Assembly: GCF_005869875.1 (NCBI RefSeq) | Contig: NZ_VAWG01000007.1 | Span: 62,001 to 126,000 of the forward strand | Origin: Paenibacillus pinistramenti | GTDB taxonomy: Bacteria > Bacillota > Bacilli > Paenibacillales > Paenibacillaceae | Length of the DNA: 64,000 nt | Direction: 5' to 3' | Shown here: piece after piece, positions 32,099 to 40,683 of the stretch | Layout of the letters: every line of letters begins with the position of its first letter | How positions within the stretch are numbered: position 1 is the first letter of the stretch | Translations under genes and position numbers: made by a program | The notes under the pieces: model-generated | The model's database searches: none | Told to the model about the DNA's origin: nothing | What the model saw: only the letters and a program-made list of their open reading frames with translations

Positions 32099-34018
32099 TC
32101 ACCGCCGCTTCAACCGGTTCAAATCCACGCGGAATTTGGCGAAGCCTGCTTCATTTATTCCTTCAAACTGCAGTCCTTCCCACTCTTCCGCAGCCTCTGC
32201 CGCTTTGGGAGAAGTCAGGAAGGTCACCGCCGGATTTCCGCCGGGCGGAAGCAGCCGCCAGTTGCCGTCCGCATAAGGCGTGATGGTCCCCGTGTCCCTA
32301 ATATAATTCGTAAGCACCTGCCGGTTCTCTTCCGTGGTGGCAAGCACGATCCGCTGTCCGCCCGGATTCGCCAGCTCGGACGAGAACGCCCGGTAGCTGT
32401 TGGTCGCAACGATGAAGGTTTGCTCCGGATCGACCGGATGTCCTTCAAAGGTCAGCGACGCAATGCGGCTGGATTCAGGATGGATCAGCCTGCCGGAGGC
32501 GTCATATCTCGCCGGCTTCGTAATATCGATTTCATATTCGATTCCGTCGATGATATCGAAATTAAAGCTCGGATATTCCGGGTCGATCAGCGGCTGCTCT
32601 TCAGCCCGCTCCGGATCGATCTGCCTAAACAATCCCGCCGCCCATTCCAGCCATTCCTTGATCTCGGCGCCGTTTAGACGCAGCGCATGCAGCGTGTTCG
32701 GATAGTTGTACAGATCCGCAAGGTGCTTGATCGCAAGCCCGCCTGCCGGAATGCTTGTAAAATGGTCCGGACCGTATCGCCCGCCTGTCTTGAACGGCGC
32801 GGATGCCGCCAGCACCGGCATTCCCTCATAGACCGTTCCCTCCAGCTGCTTCCGGGTATACTCCCGCTGCGCGTCGTTGATCAGCTGCACAGAGCTGTCG
32901 TCCGCGATCAGCGAGAAATAGCTGTGGATCGGCCCAGTCGTCTGCCCAACCGGCCCGCGGATGTAAGCCAGCGTCTCCGCATGGCTGTCCGCCAGCACCC
33001 TCGCCAGTCCCTCGTCCGGCTCTGCCAGCAGCCTGCCTGAGGCGGCGTCGTATATCGGCCTGCACTCGGCTCTGCCGCCTGCGGCCCGCCATTTTCCATC
33101 CTGCAGCTCCAGCTCAAGGTCAATCACGCCAAGGTATTCACCCGCATATCCGGGCTCGACTGCCGGGATGCCGTACAGCGTCCCGCGCTTGTTGTCCACG
33201 CCTGTCCGTCCTTCGAAATAAGGGCCCGGAAACAGCTTGTGCGCATGTCCGAAAATAATCGCATCCACATCCGGCATCCGGCCGAAGTGGAGCGCAGCAT
33301 TTTCCATAAACGGAGTCTCCGGCACCTCTTCATATCCGGCATGGACCATAGCGATGACAATTTCCGCACCCTGGCGCTTCATCACCGGAATCCACTCCCG
33401 CGCGGCTTCCAGCATGTCCCGGACCTGCGCCCTGCCTTCAAGGTGGCCCTTGTCCCACTGCATAATCTGCGGCGGAACGAAGCCGATCAGTCCGATCCTG
33501 ACGAAGCTCTCCGAGCCGTCCTCACACAGGAGACGCTTATCCAGCAAAATATACGGCTCAAACATCGGCTTCCCGGTCCCGGGATCAACAATGTTCGCAT
33601 TTGTATAAGGGAAATCAGCCATTTTCAGGCAGGCCTGAAGGTATTCCAGCCCGTAATTAAATTCATGATTGCCGAGCGTACCGGCGTCGTAGCCCAAATC
33701 ATTCATGGCCTTAAATACAGGGTGAACGGCTTGTTCTGCGGCTTTCTGCGCTTCGTAATCTCCCATAGGGGAGCCCTGCAGAATGTCCCCGTTGTCCAGC
33801 AGCAGGCTGCTGGGCACCTCCGCCCTGGCCTGGCGGATCAGTCCCGCCGTATAGACAAGCCCGCTGCGCTCCGTCGCCTGGTCCCTGTAATAATCATAGC
33901 CCAGCAACTGCATATGCACGTCCGTTGTCGCCATAATCCGAAGCCTGGCTTGTGCTGCTGCAGGCCGCTCCGTGCGCTCTGCGCTGACTGCTGGCCGGTT
34001 CTGTGTTTCACTCCTCAT
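32099..34018 (-). CDS. 2',3'-cyclic-nucleotide phosphodiesterase / 3'-nucleotidase (CpdB-like)
   Basis: A 639-residue two-domain metallophosphoesterase. The N-domain has ATTDVHMQLLGYDYY (DxH), LLDNGDILQGSPMG (GDxxQG), GNHEFNYG and IIFGHAHKLFPG, the full set of metal ligands. The C-domain (DSSVQLINDAQREYTRKQLE, LYNYPNTLHALRLNGAEIKE) binds the nucleotide base. There is no signal peptide or anchor in the N-terminal 30 residues, unusual because CpdB and YfkN act outside the cell. It is divergent from phnD, sharing a probable phosphate-responsive region. Confidence 0.9.
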   Translation of the reverse strand: MRSETQNRPAVSAERTERPAAAQARLRIMATTDVHMQLLGYDYYRDQATERSGLVYTAGLIRQARAEVPSSLLLDNGDILQGSPMGDYEAQKAAEQAVHPVFKAMNDLGYDAGTLGNHEFNYGLEYLQACLKMADFPYTNANIVDPGTGKPMFEPYILLDKRLLCEDGSESFVRIGLIGFVPPQIMQWDKGHLEGRAQVRDMLEAAREWIPVMKRQGAEIVIAMVHAGYEEVPETPFMENAALHFGRMPDVDAIIFGHAHKLFPGPYFEGRTGVDNKRGTLYGIPAVEPGYAGEYLGVIDLELELQDGKWRAAGGRAECRPIYDAASGRLLAEPDEGLARVLADSHAETLAYIRGPVGQTTGPIHSYFSLIADDSSVQLINDAQREYTRKQLEGTVYEGMPVLAASAPFKTGGRYGPDHFTSIPAGGLAIKHLADLYNYPNTLHALRLNGAEIKEWLEWAAGLFRQIDPERAEEQPLIDPEYPSFNFDIIDGIEYEIDITKPARYDASGRLIHPESSRIASLTFEGHPVDPEQTFIVATNSYRAFSSELANPGGQRIVLATTEENRQVLTNYIRDTGTITPYADGNWRLLPPGGNPAVTFLTSPKAAEAAEEWEGLQFEGINEAGFAKFRVDLNRLKRR

Positions 34019-34307
34019 TGGTTCTCCCTCCCGCCGCCTTCACGCCTTTCTCTTCCTACCTATCTCTTCATGCCTATCTATATAAGCCAAGATTCTCTTT
34101 AGATTGTACAAAAGCTTATTTTACCAGAAATAATTCTATGTAAAATCCCTCTTCCAAACCAGCTGTCTTATAAAATATTTTTTACCTAATTATTACAAAA
34201 GCTGTACTTCCCGTTTACCAACTAATTCACTATACTGTTTAAAATACGTAATAGAGGAATTCTTAGGAATCCCTTAATTACAAACAAAAACTCTTTAGGG
34301 GGAAACC
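34019..34307. other. Divergent region, nucleotidase and phn operon
   Basis: A 289-base gene-free region. The right half holds candidate PhoP boxes and the phnD ribosome site (TTAGGGGGAAACC). The left half is pyrimidine-rich with imperfect CCTATCT repeats near 34055-34080. No open frame with support was found. Confidence 0.55.
34181..34231 (+). promoter_or_regulatory. Candidate PhoP boxes upstream of phnD
   Basis: Two pairs of TT-A-C-like hexamers: TTTACC-6-TTACAA (34181-34198) and TTTACC-6-TTCACT (34214-34231). Bacillus PhoP binds direct repeats of TT(A/C/T)A(C/T)A spaced about 5 bases apart. A TATACT at 34231-34236 could be the -10. Control by phosphate starvation is inferred. Confidence 0.4.
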
Positions 34308-35234
34308 ATGTTGTTGAAAAAAGCTCTAGCAGTATGTATGGCACTTGCTGTAACAGCGAGCCTTGCCGCCTGCGGCAGCAAAGATGATGCCGGCAGTTCT
34401 TATGTACCGAAAGAATTAACCGTTCAATTCGTACCTTCCCAGAACGCAGACACCCTTGAAGCCAAAGCCAAACCGCTGGAGAAGCTGCTAGGTGACAAGC
34501 TCGGAATTTCGGTAAAAGTCTCCGTATCCCCCGACTACAACACAATCGTGGAAGCCATGGCCTCCAAACAGGTGGACGTAGGATTCCTGCCTCCAAACGC
34601 TTACGTGCTGGCGCATGACAACAAGAATGCCGCAGATCTTCTGCTCCAGGCTCAGCGCTACGGCATTGTAGATGACACCGGCGAATCCACAACAGAGAAG
34701 GTCAACTTCTATAAATCAGAAATTCTGGTGCTGAAGGATTCCCCAATCCAAACGCTTGAAGACTTGAAAGGCAAAAAGATCGGCTGGCAGGACGTTACTT
34801 CCTCCGCTGGTTATGTCTTCCCTGCTGCCGAGCTGAAGAAAGCCGGAGTCGACCCGGACAAAGACGTTGAAGGCGTAACAATTAAAGGCCACGACCAGGC
34901 TGTACTGGCGCTTCTGAACGGTCAGGTTGATGCTGTAGCCGTCTTCCAGGACGCCCGCAATACCGTTAAGAAAGATATTCCTGACGTGTTCGACAAGACA
35001 CGCGTTATCCACTATACCGCCAAGATTCCTAACGACACCATCAGCGTGCGCACCGATATGGATCAAGCCTGGAAGGACAAAATCGCTCAGGCATTCATCG
35101 ACATCGGCAACGATCCTGAAGGGCAGAAGATCATCCAGGACATCTACACGCACGTAGGTTATGAAAAAGGCGACGACAAGAACTTCGATCCGGTCCGCGA
35201 ATATGCGAAAGAGGTAGGACAGGAGATCAAGTAA
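34308..35234 (+). CDS. phnD: Phosphonate/phosphate ABC transporter binding lipoprotein
   Basis: A 308-residue PhnD/PtxB-type binding protein. The signal ends in the lipobox SLAACGSK, with Cys22 lipidated. [50 protein letters not shown] and [20 protein letters not shown] are the usual ligand-site regions. It captures phosphonate, phosphite or phosphate at the cell surface and feeds the PhnC-E-E importer. A hairpin after its stop allows a higher level of this protein than of the rest. Confidence 0.92.
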   Translation: MLLKKALAVCMALAVTASLAACGSKDDAGSSYVPKELTVQFVPSQNADTLEAKAKPLEKLLGDKLGISVKVSVSPDYNTIVEAMASKQVDVGFLPPNAYVLAHDNKNAADLLLQAQRYGIVDDTGESTTEKVNFYKSEILVLKDSPIQTLEDLKGKKIGWQDVTSSAGYVFPAAELKKAGVDPDKDVEGVTIKGHDQAVLALLNGQVDAVAVFQDARNTVKKDIPDVFDKTRVIHYTAKIPNDTISVRTDMDQAWKDKIAQAFIDIGNDPEGQKIIQDIYTHVGYEKGDDKNFDPVREYAKEVGQEIK

Positions 35235-35299
35235 TAGAGGCAGCAAGCGGGGCTTTGAATAAAATTACCAAGCAAAGTTTCGCGATTCAGTTCATGGGG

Positions 35300-35331
35300 C
35301 AGCACCGTCCTAAACAGGCGGTGTTGTTTTC
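35300..35331 (+). terminator. Attenuator hairpin between phnD and phnC
   Basis: CACCGTC (35303-35309) pairs with GGCGGTG (35317-35323), including one G-T pair, followed by TTGTTTT. It is probably a partial terminator. Confidence 0.65.
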
Positions 35332-35386
35332 TATTCTACTACGGCGTACAGCCGCTAATCCAAGCAGAAAGTTGGAAGATATGGAC

Positions 35387-36157
35387 ATGATTGAATTCCG
35401 GAATGTAAGCAAGAGATATGCGAATGGCACCGTTGGGCTGAATAATGTGAATCTGAAAATTAACGAAGGAGAAATGGTCGTGATCGTCGGCCTTTCCGGG
35501 GCCGGAAAGTCAACGCTGCTGCGGACGATCAACAAGCTGCACGACACTACCTCCGGGGAAATCCTGATCGGCGGCAAGTCCGTGACGGCTGCCAGGGGCC
35601 GGGAGCTGCGCCTTATCCGCCGCGGCATCGGCATGATTTTTCAAAGCTTTAATTTGGTCAAACGCTCCACCGTGCTCCGCAACGTCTTGTCCGGCCGCGT
35701 AGGCTACCACTCCACCCTCCGCACCGTATTCGGCCTGTTCCCGAGGCATGACATCGAGCTGGCGCTGGATGCCTTGAGCCGGGTTAATATCCGTGAAAAA
35801 GCTTTCTCCCGGGCCGACCAGCTCTCCGGCGGACAGCAGCAGCGCGTCTCCATCGCGCGGGCGCTTGCACAGGAAGCGAAGATCATTTTGGCTGATGAGC
35901 CCGTCGCCTCCCTCGACCCTTTGACGACCCGCCAGGTAATGGATGATCTGAAGCGGATCAACCAGGAGCTGAGCATAACGACGATCGTGAACCTGCACCA
36001 CATCGACCTGGCCCGGGAGTATGCGACCCGTATTATCGGCATGCGCGCCGGCGAAATTGTGTTTGACGGCAGGCCCGAGGAAGCCACCGACGAGGCTTTT
36101 GCCCATATCTACGGCCGGTCAATCTTTGAGGCCGAGCTGCTGGGAGCAGAGTCATGA
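35387..36157 (+). CDS. phnC: Phosphonate ABC transporter ATP-binding protein
   Basis: A 256-residue ATPase: Walker [18 protein letters not shown]-loop [19 protein letters not shown], signature [15 protein letters not shown], Walker [15 protein letters not shown]-loop [32 protein letters not shown] is characteristic of PhnC. ATG 35387 is preferred over 35381 because GGAAG lies 8 bases ahead. The longer open frame upstream crosses the attenuator. Its stop overlaps the next start by 4 bases. Confidence 0.94.
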   Translation: MIEFRNVSKRYANGTVGLNNVNLKINEGEMVVIVGLSGAGKSTLLRTINKLHDTTSGEILIGGKSVTAARGRELRLIRRGIGMIFQSFNLVKRSTVLRNVLSGRVGYHSTLRTVFGLFPRHDIELALDALSRVNIREKAFSRADQLSGGQQQRVSIARALAQEAKIILADEPVASLDPLTTRQVMDDLKRINQELSITTIVNLHHIDLAREYATRIIGMRAGEIVFDGRPEEATDEAFAHIYGRSIFEAELLGAES

Positions 36158-36984
36158 ACAGTCCGGCCGCTCCAACTCCAACTCCAACTCCAACTCCAAA
36201 CCAGGCGCCCCGTCCCCTGCCGGTGCCGCCGGGCCGCTACAAACGGTATGCCGCCTGGATGGTCGGCATCGTCCTGTTTGTTATCTGCTGCTACCAGGTC
36301 GAAGTGACGCCGATCAAGCTGATGAACGGCATCCCCGAGATGGGCAAGCTGATCGGCGAGATGTTCCCGCCGGACTGGAGTTATTTTCCGACGATATGGG
36401 AACCGATGATTCAAACCGTGCAGATTGCCATCATGGGCACCACGCTCGGCGCAATCCTCGCCATTCCGGTCGCCCTGCTCTGTGCGAATAACATTGTAAC
36501 GGCCAAAGCCGTGACGATTCCGGTCCGGATTATTCTGAACCTCGTCAGAACGATCCCTGATCTGCTGTTTGCTTCCATATTTGTAGCCGTATTTGGCATC
36601 GGTCCCTTTGCCGGTATGCTGGCGCTGATGTTCTTCTCGTTCGGCCTGATCGCCAAGCTGACCTTCGAAGCGATTGAAGCCATTGATCCGGGGCCGATTG
36701 AAGCGATGACCGCTGTCGGCGCAAACAAAATCAAGATTATCGCTTTCGGTGTGGTGCCGCAGATTCTGCCTTATTTTGTGTCTTATCTGCTCTATACGTT
36801 TGAAGTCAATGTCCGCGCGGCTTCCGTGCTGGGGCTTGTCGGCGCAGGAGGCATCGGCCTGCTGCTCGACCGTTCGCTCGGCTTGTTCCGCTACGACCGG
36901 GCCTGCATTATCATCCTGCTCACCCTGGCCATCGTGCTGGTCATTGATTACGCAAGCAACGTGGTACGGAGGAAACTGCTATGA
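36154..36984 (+). CDS. phnE: Phosphonate ABC permease 1
   Basis: 276 residues. The N-end is unusual: (Thr-Pro) repeats from a hexanucleotide run before the first membrane segment ([20 protein letters not shown]). The core has about six segments, and [20 protein letters not shown] holds the EAA-like loop of PhnE. The last parts, [20 protein letters not shown], are conserved. It overlaps phnC and the second permease by 4 bases each (ATGA), so the three are coupled. Confidence 0.93.
   Translation: MNSPAAPTPTPTPTPNQAPRPLPVPPGRYKRYAAWMVGIVLFVICCYQVEVTPIKLMNGIPEMGKLIGEMFPPDWSYFPTIWEPMIQTVQIAIMGTTLGAILAIPVALLCANNIVTAKAVTIPVRIILNLVRTIPDLLFASIFVAVFGIGPFAGMLALMFFSFGLIAKLTFEAIEAIDPGPIEAMTAVGANKIKIIAFGVVPQILPYFVSYLLYTFEVNVRAASVLGLVGAGGIGLLLDRSLGLFRYDRACIIILLTLAIVLVIDYASNVVRRKLL
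36171..36200. repeat. Hexanucleotide repeat TCCAAC x 5 in phnE
   Basis: Four exact copies and one with a single change encode Thr-Pro repeats at the N-end of the first permease, in frame. Confidence 0.9.
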
Positions 36985-37775
36985 ATGAAAAAATGCCTAA
37001 ACCGCTGCTCTTCCGTGTTCAATTCTGGCTGATCGCCATCCTTATTATCGCGGTTTATGTCTGGGCGTTCCTGGGCATGGATTTTGCCGGTATTCAGTCT
37101 ACGGCCAAGACCGTTACGCTCTCGATTCTGAAGGGCTTTGCGCATCCCGACTGGTCCTTCGTCCATATGGAAGGCGGCGAGGATCTGCTCTCCGGCCTGC
37201 TGGAGACCCTCATCATCTCCCTGCTCGGCACGGTGGTGTCCGCCTTTGTCTGTATCCCGTTCGCCTTCTGGGCTTCCGCCAATATGAGCAGGGGCTGGGC
37301 GGCCTCCGGCACGGGAAAAATCGTCCTGACGATTATCCGCGTCATCCCCGAGCTGATCGTAGCGATCCTGTTCGTTAAAGCGGTCGGCCCAGGGGCCTTC
37401 GCCGGGGTGCTCGCACTCGGCATCCACTCTATCGGGATGCTCGCAAAGCTGTATTCCGAAACAATCGAAACGATTGATCCCGGCCCGTCGGAGGCTTTGA
37501 CTGCAAGCGGCGCCAACCGGTTTCAGGTGCTGGTGTTCGCCGTGCTGCCGCAGGTCATCCCGCAGTTCCTCTCCTATTCGATCTACCGTTTCGAAATCAA
37601 TATGCGCTCTGCCACCACTCTTGGTCTCGTAGGCGCGGGCGGCATTGGCACGGCGCTGATCTTCGCGCTCCAGACCCGCAACTGGAGCCGGGTGGCGATC
37701 ATTCTTTACGGAATCATCGTACTCATCACGATCACCGACCTGATCTCCGGCTGGCTGCGGAAGAAGATTGTGTGA
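36981..37775 (+). CDS. phnE: Phosphonate ABC permease 2
   Basis: 264 residues, paralogous to the upstream permease. The EAA-like loop is IETIDPGPSEALTASGANRF, and the C-part [20 protein letters not shown] is conserved. With the first permease it would form a heterodimeric channel, as in phnCDE1E2 operons of Bacillota. A terminator follows 36 bases after the stop codon, so this is the end of the operon. Confidence 0.93.
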   Translation: MNEKMPKPLLFRVQFWLIAILIIAVYVWAFLGMDFAGIQSTAKTVTLSILKGFAHPDWSFVHMEGGEDLLSGLLETLIISLLGTVVSAFVCIPFAFWASANMSRGWAASGTGKIVLTIIRVIPELIVAILFVKAVGPGAFAGVLALGIHSIGMLAKLYSETIETIDPGPSEALTASGANRFQVLVFAVLPQVIPQFLSYSIYRFEINMRSATTLGLVGAGGIGTALIFALQTRNWSRVAIILYGIIVLITITDLISGWLRKKIV

Positions 37776-37810
37776 GCTTGATCTGCTTCATTTGCTTGCT
37801 GCTTTATGGC

Positions 37811-37858
37811 ACAAGACCACCTTGGGCGGATGCCCCTGGTGGTCTTGTTATTTTTACA
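37811..37858 (+). terminator. Terminator of phn operon
   Basis: CAAGACCACC pairs with GGTGGTCTTG across 16 bases, followed by TTATTTTT. Confidence 0.88.
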
Positions 37859-37949
37859 AGGATAATGTCACGCCAAAGCCAACAACAGCCCGTCCAACGA
37901 TGGACGGACTGCTCCATGGTTAGCGGGCTGCTGCAATTGTTCTTCTCTT

Positions 37950-38585
37950 CTACAAGGCTTCAGCCGCTTCAAACAGCAGCTTGTAATACGCTTCCGAATT
38001 CGGCGTGAAATCCTCCAGCGTGAAGCGTTCGGCCGCCGGGTACAGCTTGTCCTGCACGCGGTCATGCCGGATGCCGCTTCTCGCCTCCACCTCTGCAAGC
38101 TCCCCGCTGAGCAGCGCCTTGTAATCCTTCAGACCGATTCTGAACAGCCCGGAGATCTCGCTCCTCTGAAAAGGGTACTCCGCAAGCGGCAGGCTGCTTT
38201 CATAGACATAGACGTGATTGAACTCCCGGTCGGTCAGCTCCGCGGAAATGAAGCTCTCCTGGGCAACGGTGCCGCAGTAGTGCAGGTCCTCCGGATTCAC
38301 CGCAATGCCCAGCTCCTCCTCCAGCTCGCGGATGCCGTCCGCCGGCGTTTCTCCGGCCAGCAGGTGTCCCGCGCAGGAAATGTCCAGCTTGCCAGGGAAG
38401 GTCTCTTTATCCTCCGCCCGCAGCTGGAACAGGAGTCCCGGGTCCGCCGGGTCCGTTTGCCTGTCGATCAACCAGCACTGAAACGTCTGGTGCCACAGCC
38501 CTTCCGCATGAACCTGTCTGCGGCTTGCACTGCCGGTCCGCTCCAGCTGTTCTGTAAAAGTATCCAGCATTTCTTCAGATGCCAA
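37950..38585 (-). CDS. NUDIX hydrolase
   Basis: About 211 residues. The Nudix box is clear: GHLLAGETPADGIRELEEEL, with GI after it (GX5EX7REUXEEXGU). The N-end (RRQVHAEGLWHQTFQCWLID) and the length match the isopentenyl-diphosphate-isomerase-like Nudix proteins of Bacillota. The substrate is probably a nucleoside or isoprenoid diphosphate and is not determinable. TTG 38585 is chosen because GGGAGGG lies just ahead; an ATG at 38570 is a shorter option. It follows the helicase gene with 34 bases between. Confidence 0.85.
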   Translation of the reverse strand: MASEEMLDTFTEQLERTGSASRRQVHAEGLWHQTFQCWLIDRQTDPADPGLLFQLRAEDKETFPGKLDISCAGHLLAGETPADGIRELEEELGIAVNPEDLHYCGTVAQESFISAELTDREFNHVYVYESSLPLAEYPFQRSEISGLFRIGLKDYKALLSGELAEVEARSGIRHDRVQDKLYPAAERFTLEDFTPNSEAYYKLLFEAAEAL

Positions 38586-38619
38586 AGAAATCCCTCCCTT
38601 ATTCTGCGGCAAGCTCAAG

Positions 38620-40587
38620 CTAGAGCCAGTGCCGGAGTGCGGTTCCTTCCTGGAGCCTGGTCAGCTCCACGCCTGCCGGCAGCACTGCCCGTATATATTC
38701 CTCCACCGGATGGTTGTCCGGGTCAGCCATAACAGTCACTATTCCCTGATCCGCGCTGGAGCGGATTAACCGCCCGATCCCCTGCTTCAAGCGGAGCTGC
38801 ATGTAAGGCAGATCCACCTCTTCGAAAGGCGAAGACGCTTCGGCGCGCTTGGCCGCAAAGACAGGGTCATTCGGCGGATAAGGCAGGGACCAGATGATTA
38901 CATTCGAAAGCGAAGGGCCCGGAATGTCCAGGCCTTCCCACAGCCGGACTGCGCACAGGACGCTGTGCTCGTCTCTTTGGAAGCCCGCGATCAGATGGCT
39001 GATTTCGCGGTCGCCCTCGGCCAGCAGCGCAAGCCCCATCTGCTCCAGCACCGGAGCTGCAGCCTGCTTGAACAGCCGCAGCTCCTCCTGCGTGCGGAAC
39101 AGCACGAGAGCCCGGCCATTCGTATGCCGGATCAGCCGGAGGGCGAGCTCCGCTTTGTCCTCAAAGCTTGCTGGCAGCGGCTCCGGAAGATAAGCGGTCA
39201 TCCGGTTCTCGTAATCATACGGCGAGTCCACTGTGAAGGAGAGATAATTGTTCATCCCCAGGCTGTCGGCCATATACGAAAAAGATTTCTCCACGGACAT
39301 CGTCGCAGACGAGAAAAGTATCGGCATGCGCTGGCTGAAGACCCGCTCCTCCAGCACCTGCTTGACGTTGCGCGGCATGACGGACAGCGTCAGGCCGTCC
39401 GCCTCTTCAGCCGCCCAGCAGATCAGGGCGCCGGACTCCTCGAACAGCCGCAGCGCGATACCCATCATCTCCAGATGCTCCTCCACGATCCGCAGCTGGT
39501 AGCTCTCAATCGTGTACAGCTCCGCCTCAAAGACCAGCTCCTCTTCGATCCGGCTGATCAGGCTGCGCAGCCGGTGAACCTCCCGCAGCAAGCCCGGATT
39601 CAGCTCGATGCTCATCCGGTCCGAGCCCGGTACCCTGCGGCTCTGGCGGCGGAGCACTGCAAACATCCGCTCGCTCTGCATAATGGCCTCGTCGATGAGC
39701 ACAGCCAGCGTTTCGCGGATTTCATTTTGCAGCAGCCGGGTAATCAGCTCTTCAAAGATCACATGCTTCATCCGGTAGCCGAGCGCTTTCATCGCGGCGG
39801 ATTCCAGCAGATGGCCCTCGTCAAAGACAACCGCGCAGTGCTCAGGCAGCAGCGGCAGCTGCCCCTCCCGCTTGCGCGCTTCATAGGTCCAGACATGCTC
39901 CATGTAATAATCGTGGGAGCAGATGATCAGGTCCGCCGATTTGCGGTAGTGGTCGCGCGACAGCGTCTGCCCGCAGCGGTGGCGCATCTCGCACGCGAAG
40001 CAGTCCTGGAACGAATCCCAGTTCACCCGGCTCCACTGCGCGTCGCTCATCTCCGGATAATCCTTGCGGTCCCCGTAAGGATGGAATTCCTGCATTCCAT
40101 TATGCGCATGCACGAAATCCGGGATGGTCGCGTACAAATCGGCAAGCTGGAAGGCATCGTCCGGCTGCTGCTGCGCCCGGTCCAGCTTCTTCAGACACAG
40201 ATACTGATCCGGCGATTTGGCCAGTCTGGCATCGATCTCGAGGCCCAGATGCCGCGTAAGCTTGGCGATATCGCCTTCCGGCTTGACCAGCTGCTCAATG
40301 AGCGACTCGTCCGCGCAGGCAATCACCGCCGGCTTGCGGGTGTAGCGGGCATAGCAAATGCTGTACAGCAGGTAGACGAGCGTTTTCCCCGTTCCAACAC
40401 CCGCTTCGGCGAAGATCGGCATTTTATCGGCAAAAGCCCGCTCCACCTGGTACGCCATATAAATCTGCTCGTCGCGGACTTCAAATCCGGCTTCGGGCAG
40501 CACATCATAAAATACATCCCCGATCCATTCGCCAGCCTGCTCAATAAACGGACGGGACGGATCATATTCAAAAGGGTAACGGCTCAC
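38620..40587 (-). CDS. DinG/Rad3-type ATP-dependent DNA helicase
   Basis: A 655-residue superfamily 2 helicase. Walker A is EAGVGTGKTLVYLLYS (motif I), and CAVVFDEGHLLES is motif II (DEGH in place of DEAH). Between these lie four Cys around CLKKL and CFACEMRHRCG that could hold a 4Fe-4S cluster, as in XPD and DinG. Motifs IV to VI include LFSSATMSVEKSF and QGIGRLIRSSADQGIVTVMA. It would unwind DNA 5' to 3' in repair. It differs from the longer DinG fused to an exonuclease in Bacillus. Confidence 0.9.
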   Translation of the reverse strand: MSRYPFEYDPSRPFIEQAGEWIGDVFYDVLPEAGFEVRDEQIYMAYQVERAFADKMPIFAEAGVGTGKTLVYLLYSICYARYTRKPAVIACADESLIEQLVKPEGDIAKLTRHLGLEIDARLAKSPDQYLCLKKLDRAQQQPDDAFQLADLYATIPDFVHAHNGMQEFHPYGDRKDYPEMSDAQWSRVNWDSFQDCFACEMRHRCGQTLSRDHYRKSADLIICSHDYYMEHVWTYEARKREGQLPLLPEHCAVVFDEGHLLESAAMKALGYRMKHVIFEELITRLLQNEIRETLAVLIDEAIMQSERMFAVLRRQSRRVPGSDRMSIELNPGLLREVHRLRSLISRIEEELVFEAELYTIESYQLRIVEEHLEMMGIALRLFEESGALICWAAEEADGLTLSVMPRNVKQVLEERVFSQRMPILFSSATMSVEKSFSYMADSLGMNNYLSFTVDSPYDYENRMTAYLPEPLPASFEDKAELALRLIRHTNGRALVLFRTQEELRLFKQAAAPVLEQMGLALLAEGDREISHLIAGFQRDEHSVLCAVRLWEGLDIPGPSLSNVIIWSLPYPPNDPVFAAKRAEASSPFEEVDLPYMQLRLKQGIGRLIRSSADQGIVTVMADPDNHPVEEYIRAVLPAGVELTRLQEGTALRHWL

Positions 40588-40683
40588 TTAATTGTCCTAC
40601 CTCCAAGGCGATCTAACATTAGACTCAAAAGCCCATTATCCCATGCGGCAAGTTAAAATACAATGGCCGGCAGGACAGCTTCA

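Noticed and set aside
38965..40656. Plus-strand open frame of 563 codons across the helicase gene
   Set aside because: The minus strand has a full set of helicase motifs and the plus-strand product is Arg/Gln/Leu-rich with no known family; it is a high-GC antisense shadow.
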